From NCBI GenBank assembly GCA_946902985.2, contig OX336397.1:188298813-188362812 (forward strand): a DNA stretch of 64,000 nt, read 5' to 3'. This document shows, in pieces, positions 11,181 to 21,883 of the stretch (the stretch's first letter is position 1; every line of letters begins with the position of its first letter). This stretch comes from Meconema thalassinum (Eukaryota; Arthropoda; Insecta; Orthoptera; Tettigoniidae). The position numbers and the translations under genes are program-made. The notes beneath the pieces were generated by a model. That model saw nothing but the letters and a program-made list of their open reading frames with translations. It did not search any database and had not been told where the DNA came from.

Positions 11181-11284
11181 GCCAGGTTCACAAGTTGAAA
11201 GTGAAAGGTTGGGGTGATCACATGGTTGCTACTCGATTGTTGAGATCAAGAGGTGCCACTCGATGTTCTGCAGCTGTTTACAGA

Positions 11285-11682
11285 GATTATTATTATTATT
11301 ATTCATTCGTTTCACCCTCTTTGGGGTACCTTGAATCAATCATTTCTCTGTGTGCTCTTCTTTCCATTGTGCCCCGTAACTCTTCATTCTTTCTGATCTT
11401 TTCCTGTCTTCTTCCGAGATGATGGGTTTGGATTTAATGTACATTTGTCTTGGAACCATATATTTACGTTTTAGTAATTAGTTTTGCTTCTCAATTGAGC
11501 AGTGAATATTGTGTAATTTTGTTTTAAATTCTACTCGGCCATCTTCAGTTTCTTGAAACTATGTGAGTTTTGTTTTGCATTACGGAAGAAATCAAACATT
11601 CGTTTGGTTAATCTAATAGAGTTCATTTCTGAGAAGATCACCGTGAAGATTTATCCACCCTTTGTCATAGTATCTGGGAGTT
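11285..11682. other. ATT microsatellite and unassigned sequence
   Basis: An ATT tract at 11285-11303, then about 380 bp with no frame or repeat that I recognise. It may be further decayed retroelement. Confidence 0.35.
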
Positions 11683-11858
11683 ATTATTATTGTTATTATT
11701 AGGCGATCTACTCTCCAAATTCAACACAGCGAAACCGGTACTGTATGGGTAGTCTGTGGCTTTTGTCTTGTAATCACCAAATGAAATACGAGAGATCTTT
11801 TACGAGATCACCGGGAATCAAACTACCACTGATCCACCGAGCTATAGCAGTATAAAAT
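11683..11858 (-). mobile_element. Short SINE with ATT tail
   Basis: Read on the minus strand, CTATAGCTCGGTGGATCAGT is an A-box-like tRNA head and GTTTGATTCCCGGTGATC a B-box-like element. The 3' end is the AAT repeat at 11683-11702. No body shared with the larger SINEs. Confidence 0.65.
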
Positions 11859-12120
11859 GTTTACACTGGGTGTAACTCTTGACAGAACGCTGTGCTCTAA
11901 GAAACACTGCTGCCTAACTCAAGACACGGAACCATTTTGGTACTAACACTCTCTTCTATCGCTGAATACTGTTCCCCAGTTTGATAATTAGTTTGATGTT
12001 ATTGATTGATTTAAGTACTTGGCGACATGTATAATAAAATCAATCAATCAAACCTCGACAGGTTTCTGGAAATCCAACCCGGAAAGGTTAAGCCAAATGT
12101 CATTATTACTATTATTATCG

Positions 12121-12274
12121 CTGTGGCTCAGTTTATTGCGGACTTTGAGAGACGTGAGCTCGATCCGTTCTGCGTGGTTTCCTATTTTCAAATCCAAACA
12201 AATGCTAGGACTGTACCTTCTGATAGGTCACTGCCATTTCCTTCCAATGCCTAGTTTCATTCTCCTTCACAGTT
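12121..12274 (+). mobile_element. SINE fragment
   Basis: GTGGCTCAGTTTATTGCGGA matches an A-box region. GTGGTTTCCTATTTTC, AAATGCTAGGACTGTACC and CTGATAGGTCAC match the body of the intact SINE at 18426-18747. The copy is truncated at the 3' end by the next fragment. Confidence 0.7.
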
Positions 12275-12520
12275 CGGTTCTGTGGCTAAATGGATAGCGC
12301 TCTAAGCTCTGGCACTGAAATCGGCCATCATCAGTGTGGTATTTGCTGGATTCTTCCCACTCTCCGTCTTGGCAAATGTCGGAATGGTAACACACTTCAA
12401 GTCCCGGGGCATCAGATCATTTCTAGACCACAATGAATACAGCCAGGTAAACTACTACAGACACCACACAAACACAGGTTATCAGACAAATTACATGACC
12501 AAGATTATCAATAACAACTG
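12275..12520 (+). mobile_element. Probable SINE with a different body
   Basis: TCTGTGGCTAAATGGATAGC is tRNA-head-like. The 3' part (AACACAGGTTATCAGACAAA) closely resembles the end of the next SINE (CCACAGGTTATCGGACAAAA), so the two share a tail family. Confidence 0.5.
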
Positions 12521-12537
12521 ACAAACTTATTATTTGG

Positions 12538-12875
12538 CAGCTCGTGGCGCATTGGCAAGCATCCCTGAGGTCCGTGTTCGATTGCCAGCTCTACCAAGAA
12601 ATTTATTTCTGGCCTGAGGTCTGGAGTGGGGACCACTCCGCCACTTGAGGCAATGCAGAGAAGAGGCGGGTACGATTACCATCTCAGCCATCCTGGAAGT
12701 GGTTTTCCGTGGTTTTCCAATTCTACTTCAGGAGAATGCCGGGAAGGTTCCTTACTTAAGGCCTCGACTGCCTCCCTCCTTATCCTCACCTTAATTGAAC
12801 TCATTAATACAGCCATCACTCTACCACAGGTTATCGGACAAAATTACACCTATGCACAAACTACACGGGCTAAAT
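12538..12875 (+). mobile_element. SINE
   Basis: Head AGCTCGTGGCGCATTGGCAA with B-box-like GTGTTCGATTGCC (about 12582-12594), then a body with GTGGTTTTCCGTGGTTTTCC and GGAGAATGCCGGGAAGGTTCC. The tail resembles the preceding copy; there is no long poly-A. Confidence 0.7.
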
Positions 12876-13034
12876 GACCGCGATGTCCAATCCCCTCAAA
12901 TGAAACAATAACAGGGAACTGATAACCTCACTGTTCCGCCCCTTAGAACAACATTCAAGCAAGTATTACCAAGATTCTCTTTGATAAGGACTAGAGTTAT
13001 AACTATACCTATGAGTTTAGGAGAAAGTGGGCTG

Positions 13035-13130
13035 TTTATATGCCTGGGGGTGAAAATGGGAAACCTCAAAAACAGTTTTCAGGATCGCCAAGGTGGGATT
13101 CATACACACATTCTCCCAATGCAAGCAAGG
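13035..13130 (-). mobile_element. SINE fragment
   Basis: Read on the minus strand, a B-box-like GGATTCG-type element is degraded (plus strand GGTGGGATTCATAC), followed by the GAAAACTG and GGTTTCCCATTTTCACCCCC body pieces of the same SINE superfamily. Only about 95 bp remain, just outside the Maverick left end. Confidence 0.5.
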
Positions 13131-13496
13131 CATGAAAAGCGCGTCACCGTCGAGTTGATTTTCCATTATGTCATATTTTATTTTTTGTGAGTATTTTTCC
13201 TTGGGATTTTCATTTGTTTCTTGTAGTTCAGGCAGCACTAGTAGGATAAATATAGCGGTTCTGGGACAGGGGCTAATGGGCAAGATGGCGGCCGCGTGTA
13301 ACCAGCCCTATCTTATTCTTATCGGGGGGACAGTCAGAGCTGCGCCAGGGGCTAATGGGCAAGATAACCGCCACGCCCTGAGACCGTCAATAACGTCACA
13401 GGGAGAGGTCGTGTATTTGCCAAATGGAATAATAATAATAATAATAATTATTATTATTATGTAATTATTGATTGATCATGTACAATCAGGACCAGC

Positions 13497-13690
13497 CTTA
13501 TATTGTCCACCTCGTGGGGTAGCGGCTAGTAATCTTGAATATCACCACGGAGGCCTGGGTTCGATTCCTGGCTCTGCCAAGAAATGTAATTTCTGGTCTC
13601 ACAAGTGGAACGGGCTACACTCAGTCTTGTGAGGCAAGAGTCAGAAAAGGCGGGTTTAATTCATGCCTCTGACATTCAGTCTATCCCAAC
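13497..13690 (+). mobile_element. SINE inside the left inverted repeat
   Basis: tRNA-like head (CACCTCGTGGGGTAGCGGCT; B-box GGGTTCGATTCCTGGC at 13557-13572) with a short body. The matching copy at 33840-34030 occupies the same place in the other arm, so it was inserted before the arms were last copied onto each other. Confidence 0.75.
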
Positions 13691-14335
13691 TTCATTTAAC
13701 CTCACCTAACCTAACCAAACCTCACTTAACGTAACCTAACCTAACTTCAAAGTGAGATCTAATATGAGAGTAAATGTCAGAGCACACATAATGAACTAAG
13801 TTATAACCTAACCTAACTTCAAAGTGGGAGAAAATGTGGGAAGCAAAAAGAGAGAGCATAAAAGTGGGGAGCAAATGTGAGGGCAAAAAGTGGGAGCAAA
13901 TATGGGAGCAAAAAAGTGGGAGCAAATGTGAGAGCAAAAATTGGGAGCAAAAAGTGGGAGCAAATATGGATGCAAAAAGTGGAAGCAAATGTGACAGCAC
14001 AAATCACAAACTTAGTTATAACCTAACCTAACGTTAATTCACCTCACCTAACCGAACAAACCTAACCTAAGCTAACCCACAGAAAACTCATTTAAAGATT
14101 TTAGATTTTACATTTTAACATTTTACAGTTTAACATTTTAGATTTTTTCATTTTACACTTTTTAGATTTTAGATTTTGACATTTTAGATTTTAGATTTTT
14201 ACGTTTTATATTTTATATTTTAATTTTTATATTTTCCAAAAACAGTAAACTACAAGGTCACATACATAACTTCAGTTCACCTAACCTAACCTTAGTTCTC
14301 CTAATCAAACATGTCCTCACCTAACCTAACCTTTT
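13691..14335 (+). repeat. Telomere-like CCTAA tracts and a 22-bp tandem array
   Basis: Tracts of CCTAACCTAACC occur near 13694-13746, 13805-13818, 14020-14075 and 14278-14335. The unit equals the insect telomere motif TTAGG, interspersed with CTTCAAAG or TTCACCTCAC. Between them, 13829-13995 is a degenerate array of AAAAGTGGGAGCAAATGTGA-like units of about 22 bp. 14095-14240 is rich in ATTTTAGATTTTA. All recur in the right arm. Confidence 0.8.
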
Positions 14336-14940
14336 AAGCTAAGTCACATACACAGAGTTTTGTTGTTCACACATTTGTCAATTCCTCAATTTCCACTTAG
14401 CATTATTTTATATATATTTTTTTAAATTTCAGTTTTAAGTTTTTGAATTATTGTCAATGTGGAAACGTGGATATTTCAATTTGTTGTTTACACATTTGTC
14501 AATTTCACAATTTCCCATTTAAAGTTTTTGAAATGTCAGTTTAAAGTTGTCGTTTTTTAATTATTTCAATATGAAAACATGGATTTTCCAAAATTGTTGT
14601 TTAAATGTTTTTGATTTAGTTCATGTGCAAAGTTCATTTAGCATCAAGAGTGGGCAGAGGTGGGTAGTAATTAAAATGTACAGCAGTGTCCATTCAATAT
14701 TTTTATTGATTTTTAAATACATATACAATATTTACACATAATACATTGGTTGTGATATATAAATTGTAGAGTTGGGTTTATTTGTTTCCTATTTTTTTAT
14801 CCTTAAGTATGAATACCTTTTTTGTTGCTTGATTGGTGCTGTTTTCTATTTTAGTGCTATTGTTTAGTATCCTAAATTGTTTTGTTTTTATGTATTTGCG
14901 ATATACAGGTAGAGGATTTTGATATTTATAACTTAACTCT

Positions 14941-15669
14941 TTAAGCATGGTCAATGATTGAGTAATGACCATAGGCATGTGTAGCTATACCATCAGCATC
15001 AATTACTCTTTTATCATCACCAGGACACACAAAGCAATTTTGTTTAGTCTTATAGATGATATATCCTGCAGTTTAGAGGCGATAATGTTCATTTGTATTC
15101 TTTTTACATTGTTTTTCATGACACAATCGTTATAATCATGATAGCTTATATAATTTTTGACAACACCTCTGCTAATACCTTTAATCTTTTTGATTTCCTT
15201 ACCATTTATGTCTATAGCGTACATTTTAGCTCTAAGTCCAACAAATGCTTTTATAATTTGTCCAAAAGCCTCGTCTTTAAATTTCTCCCAACGTTTTCTT
15301 GTTTGATGTAGAGTAACATAATGTGATTAGTAGGATAATCTGATGTGTCCAGTTGTTCTAGGAAATCCAAATTGTCTTGATATACATCTTGGGTGTTAAT
15401 CAAATAAATGAACGAGTCGGTATCCATATACATGAGTTTAAGATTGGTCATTCCATAATAGGGCAGCAGGACATCATAGTGTTGGGAATACATTGCAGTT
15501 TTTGAAATATTCATTATACACATTCCAATATATATATAGGCTTATTTAATACAATGTTACGTTTAACCATGTGGAAAACAGCTAGGTTAGGACCATAAAT
15601 TGTTCTATCCATAAATGTAGGCTTTGCTATTAGCTTTTCTGCCTTTTTGCTGTCAGTCACAAGACGTAT
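14941..15669 (-). pseudogene. Maverick DNA polymerase B, 3' part (left arm)
   Basis: This is the C-terminal part of a protein-primed family B DNA polymerase, the replicase of Mavericks. Visible in the minus frames are DRTIYGPNLAVFHMVKRN (15699-15514 region), then motif C in LKLMYMDTDSFIYL, where the two Asp of Asp-Thr-Asp bind catalytic metal, and a thumb region ending at the stop 14943-14941. A frame change after motif C and another near 15250 break it. The 5' side stops at the insertion point of the 15670-26117 element, and the gene continues at 26118. Confidence 0.85.
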
Positions 15670-16733
15670 TGTGCCCAACTCTAGGAATGGGTATTCCAAG
15701 ATTCAGACACCTAGATATCAAGGGAAAGGCTACAGCCGCTTTTGAAAGTTGAGATATTTGAATATCGCGCTACATTGCTTCTCGAAGCAATTGGAAAGAA
15801 TATACCGATACTTGCATGTCAAGTGACGTAGCGAGTAATAGCAGAGGTCGAGGCTATTTATTGATTAAATAGTTAACCATGGAGTAGAGACTTGAGACTT
15901 GGATCAGATTACTGGCACGGCCAAATGAAAGAGAATGCAATTAGTATCAAGTAAATCGGACCAGGGATTCCTGAGATATGAGAATTTCTAGATTTCAGCG
16001 TGATGACGCGTGACCCTGACAGTTTTGAATAAAAGCCGGCCGGCCGAAGCATCGATAGCTCATTCCAACACAAGCACTTGCCGAGCAAGTTTGCTGCTAC
16101 GCTGAGCCAAGGCACATGGTTGCCGGATCTACGCAGAAGTAATTTTCAAAGTTGTGATAGTCACAAAAAGTGCTGCGCTACGAAGTGGAACTTAGTAAGT
16201 TTCCGGCGAGGAGAATCACTGAGGTGATTGATTTTTTTTCCTACAGACATTAGTGGAAATATTTATGTTTCTACATGGACATATGCTAGACTTTGTCTAG
16301 AATTAGTACTTTGTCACAGTCCAGTAATAACCTAATACTTGGATGTTTAAGTTCATTTCAGTCAGTTTTCATATTTGTAACTGGTTAACCACTCCGTCTA
16401 TCAGTACACTGAAGACCAGTCTATCACGGTGTTGTTCATTAGTCTACGCAGGGAAACTACAAGTTGCTTAGCGCATGGTAGATGGTGTTAAACCATGCCC
16501 AGGGAACGATCTTCAGAACAGCCGTTGATTGGTTAGACTGTCAGTGTCTTCTTGTATTGATAAGATTACCGTGAGTTATGTTATAACTGACATATCTAAG
16601 AATAGATCACTTAGATCTGACCCCATTTAAACAAACTGTTATGGCTTTGATAGAAGCCCATATTAAAATGGAACAACAGTTAATTCAAACATCAAGATAT
16701 ACTACCACTATGTCTGACTAGACGGATTGTGGG

Positions 16734-16740
16734 TATATAA
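16734..16740 (+). promoter_or_regulatory. Candidate TATA box in the LTR
   Basis: TATATAA precedes TGGCGGCCGATAC and is identical in the 3' LTR copy (near 23855). If used, the transcript would start near 16765, giving a U3 of about 1.1 kb and an R-U5 of over 2 kb. No supporting data. Confidence 0.3.
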
Positions 16741-18425
16741 TGGCGGCCGATACAAGGATTATACGTGCTTGTCCGATAGGGCATGTCTATGGATAGATCT
16801 GGTACAGACCAGGTTTACTACGCTTCAAGACCATCAAGAAATGTAAGCCACATTTGAATTATATTATGCCTAGCTAATTGGAACAAACTATTTTTCTGCA
16901 GATGACCAACACATTTATTTTTCTTCGTATTTAAATCTTGCAATGATTTACGCAAGACTTATTAGAGTTATTCTGAGTATTTTCAGCACTCAGAACAGTT
17001 TAGGATCGATGACCGAGCATTTCGAGCATTTATTTGAATATTTCATATTTTTGGGAAATCACGGTAATCAGCCGATGTAACTGTTAAAGTTAATAATTAT
17101 TTTTTGTTGAGGAATGGATATTTTTTCCATATTCGAAGGTTCGAACATGTGGATTCTCACATAATGAGATGATAATTAAACATATTTAAACTAATACAAA
17201 AAATAATAATAATAATAATAATCCACTAATAATAATAATAATAATTTTTATAATTTTTCTAAATAATTCTTGGATATTATATTTTATAATAATCATATGT
17301 ATTGAGAGAGAGCCTATGAAGTAGTTTAATCATTTCTAGTTTGGAACAGGAGATTTTCCGAAGGAGAGTGGTTAGCGCAAGCCCGCATTCGACCAACATT
17401 TCAGTTCTGGTTGAACAGTTGATATTTGCAATGAGCAAAGTATATTTTTCAGATAATACGGAGAGGCATGAAACGGGAAGCAAATGATATTTGTATCAAA
17501 TAGGATATTTTTGTATTTATATAAAATCATGACGTAAATACACTCGAAAGTGAAATAAAGATTTTCATAAGTATGGTAAATTCACGGGTTGAACTGAATG
17601 GTAAAATAAAATAAACTTGTAAGTTTATTAATCTTCCAGTGTTGATAACCAGCAGAGGCTTGATTTATTGTATAAATTTTGGGAAGAAAATGTATATGTG
17701 TGGAGTAGTTGAAATGCCATTCCCAGGTGCGCATGTTTAAGTCGCAGGAATGAGGAGATTTTTTCGAGCATCAATCAAATAGCAGGTTCGATGGCTCAGG
17801 TTTATAGTAGGAGTATTGGAACCACACATTTCGTCGTATGAATAACCCGAAGGTTATTTCTTAGAAACCATCAGTTCTTATTTCAACCTTGTTTACGAAT
17901 TCCATTTAGACTTTGATTTTGCTAGAACCCGGATTTGTCATGATAGTAGTTTATTCTTCTTCAGAGGAAGACATTTGCCGTTGTTGTTGTAATATTGTGT
18001 TCTTACACAAATAATAGAATGGGCCACTGCCAATTAAAAATAATTCTTTAACCACGAATAATTTGAAGGATATTTTCAATCCTAGTGCCATGAACTAAAT
18101 GAATTTATTATGAAGCTATAATTCTTATTTCCGCATTCTGTCGAAGAATTGCAAGTTGTGAAAATTACTAAAAATGGCCATGAATAAAATATTTTTTATA
18201 ATAATGATTCCAAGTGGAAAATTGAATAGTTGAATGGTTCAACAATTTATTGATCAAGTTGATGATTCAGAAATCATGTATTTTGTTAGGAACTTGAATT
18301 TCATAATCGAGTCACTTCTCGAATGTTTAATGTCAGAAGAACAATTAATTGTTGCTGTGCTTCGCACAGTTCTTCGATGCTATGTTCAAGGTCAAATACT
18401 TTTCAGATGTTATTAATATGTGTAA

Positions 18426-18747
18426 CCGACAGTAGTGGCTCAGCTGGCTAAAGCGTAGCATTAGGTCATGGGACCAAGCTCTCTGCTGACTCGGTAGACG
18501 CGTGGGTTCGAGCCCCACCGTCGGCTGTCCTTGAAATGGTTTTCCGTGGTTTCCCATTTTCAACACCAGGCAAATGCTGGGACGGTACCTTCTGATAGGC
18601 CACGGCCGATTCCTTCCACATCCTTGCCCAGTTTCATTCATCTTCATCCATTTCATCTCTCATACCGACGCGCAGGTCGCCCACGGGCGTCGAATAGAAA
18701 GACCTGCACTCGGCCTCTCATGAGGCCACACGACAAAAAAAAAAAAA
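18426..18747 (+). mobile_element. tRNA-derived SINE in the 5' LTR only
   Basis: Head AGTAGTGGCTCAGCTGGC (A box), GGGTTCGAGCCCCACC (B box, about 18505-18520), body GGTTTTCCGTGGTTTCCCAT and a poly-A tail at 18735-18748. Target duplication ATGTGTAA at 18418-18425 and 18748-18755. The empty site is preserved in the 3' LTR near 25535, so this insertion is younger than the retrotransposon. Confidence 0.95.
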
Positions 18748-19834
18748 ATGTGTAAATAATGTGTGTTGATTCATGATAATAATATTTTTCGACTATATAA
18801 TTTTGAAACTGGAAAAATAAGTGAAAGTTAAAAATTCTATGAACATTTATTCTACGAGTGTTAATATTATGTAAATTCAAACAGTGATCTACGATATTTC
18901 CAGTAGAGACAATTACATTTGAACTGGAATTAATCATAAATAATTTTGGAACACAGTCTACAGGACTGACAATCAGACTTGTGTTTCCAAAAAAATAATT
19001 GTCAAATGTGTTTGGAAAATTTCTGTATATTGTGTAAATAGGAGTGTGGATCGCCACACATGAGTGATGCTGTTTTGAGCATCTTTGCAGTCAATTTTAA
19101 CTTCAAAATAAACTGAGATAATTTTACTTGATGTGTTACGCCCAATTGAATCTCCTTCTATCCTTATTGTTGCATTGAGCCAAAAATCAGTAGAGCATTT
19201 TTTTTTCATTTGATGTCGTTTTTGCGATTTGCTTTAACCCATCTGGCGCTCCGGGATATTTTGACTCTCGTGCTGACTGATTATTGGTAAAATGCATATG
19301 TGGTCGTGCGGACTCCGGTCTAAACGGGCACATAAAATAAGATAGAGAGAGAAATGGCTTCGAACGTGGGTCTCGATTTAGACATGGTCAATCGCATGCC
19401 GATTTAAATTGTGATAATTTTTATATAAATATTTTGGGAGTTGAGAGATGTCTGGTTTGGATGAATAAATTAGTAGGAAACCCAATTAGTGGGGAAAATT
19501 AAAAATTTAACTTGGTTAATAATTAGAATGTGTTTGATTATTTTTGATAATGGCTTAACCATTAGGGCGTCAATTAAATTCAGTAGTAAACGTTCGATGA
19601 CTGGACATACACATTATTAGAATCCAGGTGGAGGATATTTGAGAACTTGCATATTTTTCTTGTGATATTGTGGTAAATGTAATTCGTAAAAGTAGAGAAT
19701 TTTGTTTTTCCATCACGTCGACATTAGGACAAATCTCATTTTATTAGAGTGTTCCAATTAGCTATTCATATTTCTTGTTCTAGTTATAAGCTTGTGTTTC
19801 CCAATATTGTATACCCCTAAGCTTTGAATAATAA

Positions 19835-21883
19835 TTGAAAATTATGGAAGAAATGATGAGGATGATGAGGAGTTTGGAAGAGAGTTCCAAAGAAGCTGGA
19901 CTGCGTGTAGCAGCCATTATGAAAGAAAATACTGAGGCTTTGGAAAGGAAACTTAAAGAAAATTCTGATAAACTTAAAGAAAGTTTAAACGATAAACCTA
20001 AAGAAAATTCTGATTCTTTAGAAAATAAACTTAAAGAAAATTTGAATGGTAAACTTAAAGAAAATTCTGATTCTTTAGAAAATAAACTTAAAGAAAGTTC
20101 TGATTCTTTAAAAGGTAATTTGAAAGAAAGTTCTGATTTGTTAGAAAGCAGGTTAAAAGATAACTTGAAAGAAAGTTCTGATTTGTTAGAAAGCAGGTTA
20201 AAAGGTAACTTGAAAGAAAATTTAAATAGTAAATTTAATTCTATGGAAAGTAAATTTAAAGAGAATTCCGAAATTTTGAAAATGACACTTGAGAGTAAAA
20301 TTAATAAATTATGCGAAAAAACACATGAGCTCGAAACTTCATTAGCTACTAACGCAAGTTTAATGGACGATAAATTTCGCGATGCCGATCTTCGATCCCA
20401 AAGCTTAGCTGATAGGATAGAACATGGTCTTAGGAAAGTTGGTGAAGACATGATCAACCTAGAAGTCAGAGTGAAGAATAATGAGATGGAAATTCTAGTT
20501 GTTCAACGTTTAACGGAACAATTCAAAGAACTTGTAATGGGAGAAATAAGAGAAGGTGTGATTAATGAGTTACAAACTGAAATTAAAACCACAGTTGTCA
20601 ATGAAATTAAAGACACACTCAAGCTGGAGAACCAAGAGGGAATCAAGGAGATTAGAGAATCTTTGTCATCCCATATTCAAGTAATTTCCAAAGATATCCA
20701 AGCAACTCAGAAGGACATATCAGATATGACAGGGTCATTGAAAAGTCACGAGGCTGTTATGAACCAGATATCCACTGATGTCAAGGAGAATTGTAAAGAG
20801 ACTGAAGCAATTAAGAAAATGGCAGAAGAAAACCAGAAGGAACTTGAGGCTATGAAAACTCAAATCAAGGACGAGAAACAGTCTGATCATATGTTGAAAA
20901 TGCCAAATGTAAGGGGAAAAGAACAGATTCAGATAAATCTAGGAGCAGCTAGAGAAACGGATAGTCAAAGACAGGATGAGATCAGGACAGTATTTCAATC
21001 CAACCCCATAACTGTATTCAAGAATGTAGAGGATAAGCCTTCTAAATTTTCAGGGCGAGATTCTGTGACACCCGTGGAATTTTTGAGAGAAGCAGGGGAT
21101 TACCTGAAAGATTCCAAGATCCCTAAAGAAAGACAGATCCGAGTGATAGGGAAGTTTATGGAAGGTCCTGCACTTCTTTGGTTTAGAGCTTTTAGATCCA
21201 CTCTAACCACTTTTGAGGAGTTTTCTCGTGGGCTATTGAAAAAGTTTTGGTCCCCGGAAACCCAACAGCAAGTCAGAGCAGAGTTATATTCTAAGAGATT
21301 CTCGACGTCACAACCTACTCGATACTCAACGTACTCTTCTGGGCAGCTTTCTAAACTTCAACATTTAGATCCGCCGATGCCAGATAACGAATTGATTACT
21401 GCATTGATACGTCAGTTTCCAGCAGACGTCCAGAGGACTTTGATCGCTGCTGATATCTATAATATGGAGCAATTTGACGAAGTATTACAGAAGCTGGATC
21501 ATACGAACGCTCAATTCTTCCATCAGAAGGGAGGAAAGAATAACAACGCTGTGTACGCTGTTATGGCTGATAATTATTCTCAAACACCTCGAGAGATTCG
21601 AGAGGGGCGAGAAGAGAAAACGCCGAGGGAAGATTCAAATAAGAGAGGATGGAATCAGTACAGTAACAGATACAGTTACAAGCCTTATGCGAGACCGGAT
21701 GGTGTAAATCGATACAATACTCGATGGAGAAGGCCACGGGATAATCAAGGAAGGTACCAGGAAAGAAGATACTACGGTAGAAACAACTACAATAACAGAG
21801 GGAATGTGGATACTCGTCAGTCCAATGAAGAGTTCAACAAGGAGACGAGGAAAAACTTGGAAGCAAGACACCAAGATAACTAG
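19835..21883 (+). CDS. Gag polyprotein, intact (682 codons)
   Basis: Gag builds the virus-like particle that carries the element RNA. Residues about 1-30 are Met/Glu-rich. Residues about 35-145 are repeats of a KENSDSLENKLKE-type unit of 11-18 residues (DNA repeats at 19945-20240), predicted as coiled coil, and charged helix continues to about 380. Residues about 400-590 match the Gypsy capsid layout (PSKFSGRDSVTPVEFLREAG, ALLWFRAFR, TFEEFSRGLLKKFW). The last 90 residues are Arg/Asn/Tyr-rich and probably bind RNA; no CCHC knuckle is present. Met at 19835 is taken; Met at 19844 is possible. No frame lesion, in contrast to the other polyproteins here. Confidence 0.85.
   Translation: MKIMEEMMRMMRSLEESSKEAGLRVAAIMKENTEALERKLKENSDKLKESLNDKPKENSDSLENKLKENLNGKLKENSDSLENKLKESSDSLKGNLKESSDLLESRLKDNLKESSDLLESRLKGNLKENLNSKFNSMESKFKENSEILKMTLESKINKLCEKTHELETSLATNASLMDDKFRDADLRSQSLADRIEHGLRKVGEDMINLEVRVKNNEMEILVVQRLTEQFKELVMGEIREGVINELQTEIKTTVVNEIKDTLKLENQEGIKEIRESLSSHIQVISKDIQATQKDISDMTGSLKSHEAVMNQISTDVKENCKETEAIKKMAEENQKELEAMKTQIKDEKQSDHMLKMPNVRGKEQIQINLGAARETDSQRQDEIRTVFQSNPITVFKNVEDKPSKFSGRDSVTPVEFLREAGDYLKDSKIPKERQIRVIGKFMEGPALLWFRAFRSTLTTFEEFSRGLLKKFWSPETQQQVRAELYSKRFSTSQPTRYSTYSSGQLSKLQHLDPPMPDNELITALIRQFPADVQRTLIAADIYNMEQFDEVLQKLDHTNAQFFHQKGGKNNNAVYAVMADNYSQTPREIREGREEKTPREDSNKRGWNQYSNRYSYKPYARPDGVNRYNTRWRRPRDNQGRYQERRYYGRNNYNNRGNVDTRQSNEEFNKETRKNLEARHQDN

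Larger units (their letters stand above)
7687..11284 (-). mobile_element. APE-type LINE (non-LTR retrotransposon), near full length
   Basis: On the minus strand an endonuclease-coding part (11180-10138), a reverse transcriptase part (9737-8444) and a degraded C-terminal tail towards 7690 follow in the standard LINE order. The 3' end is a GAA-rich tail (TTCTTCTTC on plus at 7690-7703). The 5' end abuts an ATT microsatellite at 11285-11303. A SINE interrupts the reverse transcriptase at 9192-9520. The clade is uncertain: the features fit RTE or related APE-endonuclease groups. Confidence 0.85.
13240..15669 (+). repeat. Left terminal inverted repeat of the Maverick
   Basis: About 2.4 kb that matches, in inverted orientation and with the same order of parts, 43981-43778 followed by 34081-31844. 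Parts from the tip inward are a 200-bp tip with two copies of GGGGCTAATGGGCAAGAT, an AAT/ATT microsatellite, a SINE, telomere-like and 22-bp arrays, a TTTTAGATTTTA-rich tract, and the 3' third of the DNA polymerase gene. Homology stops at the GTAT target of the 15670-26117 element. Confidence 0.85.
15670..19332 (+). repeat. 5' LTR (3,663 bp with SINE)
   Basis: Direct repeat of 22792-26117. By eye the copies differ at scattered single bases, in an AAT microsatellite (about 17200-17245) and by a SINE with duplication at 18418-18755. Without the SINE it is about 3.33 kb, unusually long for an insect LTR. It has no coding frame of note. No standard tRNA primer site directly follows the end at 19332; the first TGG is about 22 nt inside, so priming is unclear. 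Confidence 0.9.

Noticed and set aside
13722..14007. Overlapping open frames of His/Cys/Phe-rich peptides (also 33518-33788)
   Set aside because: They translate the 22-bp array in several frames at once, so they are a composition artefact.
17277..17483. 68-codon frame in the LTR, repeated at 24393-24599
   Set aside because: Appears twice only because the LTR is duplicated; no similarity and antisense to the element.
18426..18500. tRNA gene
   Set aside because: A and B boxes are present but no cloverleaf closes; the body and poly-A tail show it is a SINE. The same applies to the other B-box hits.
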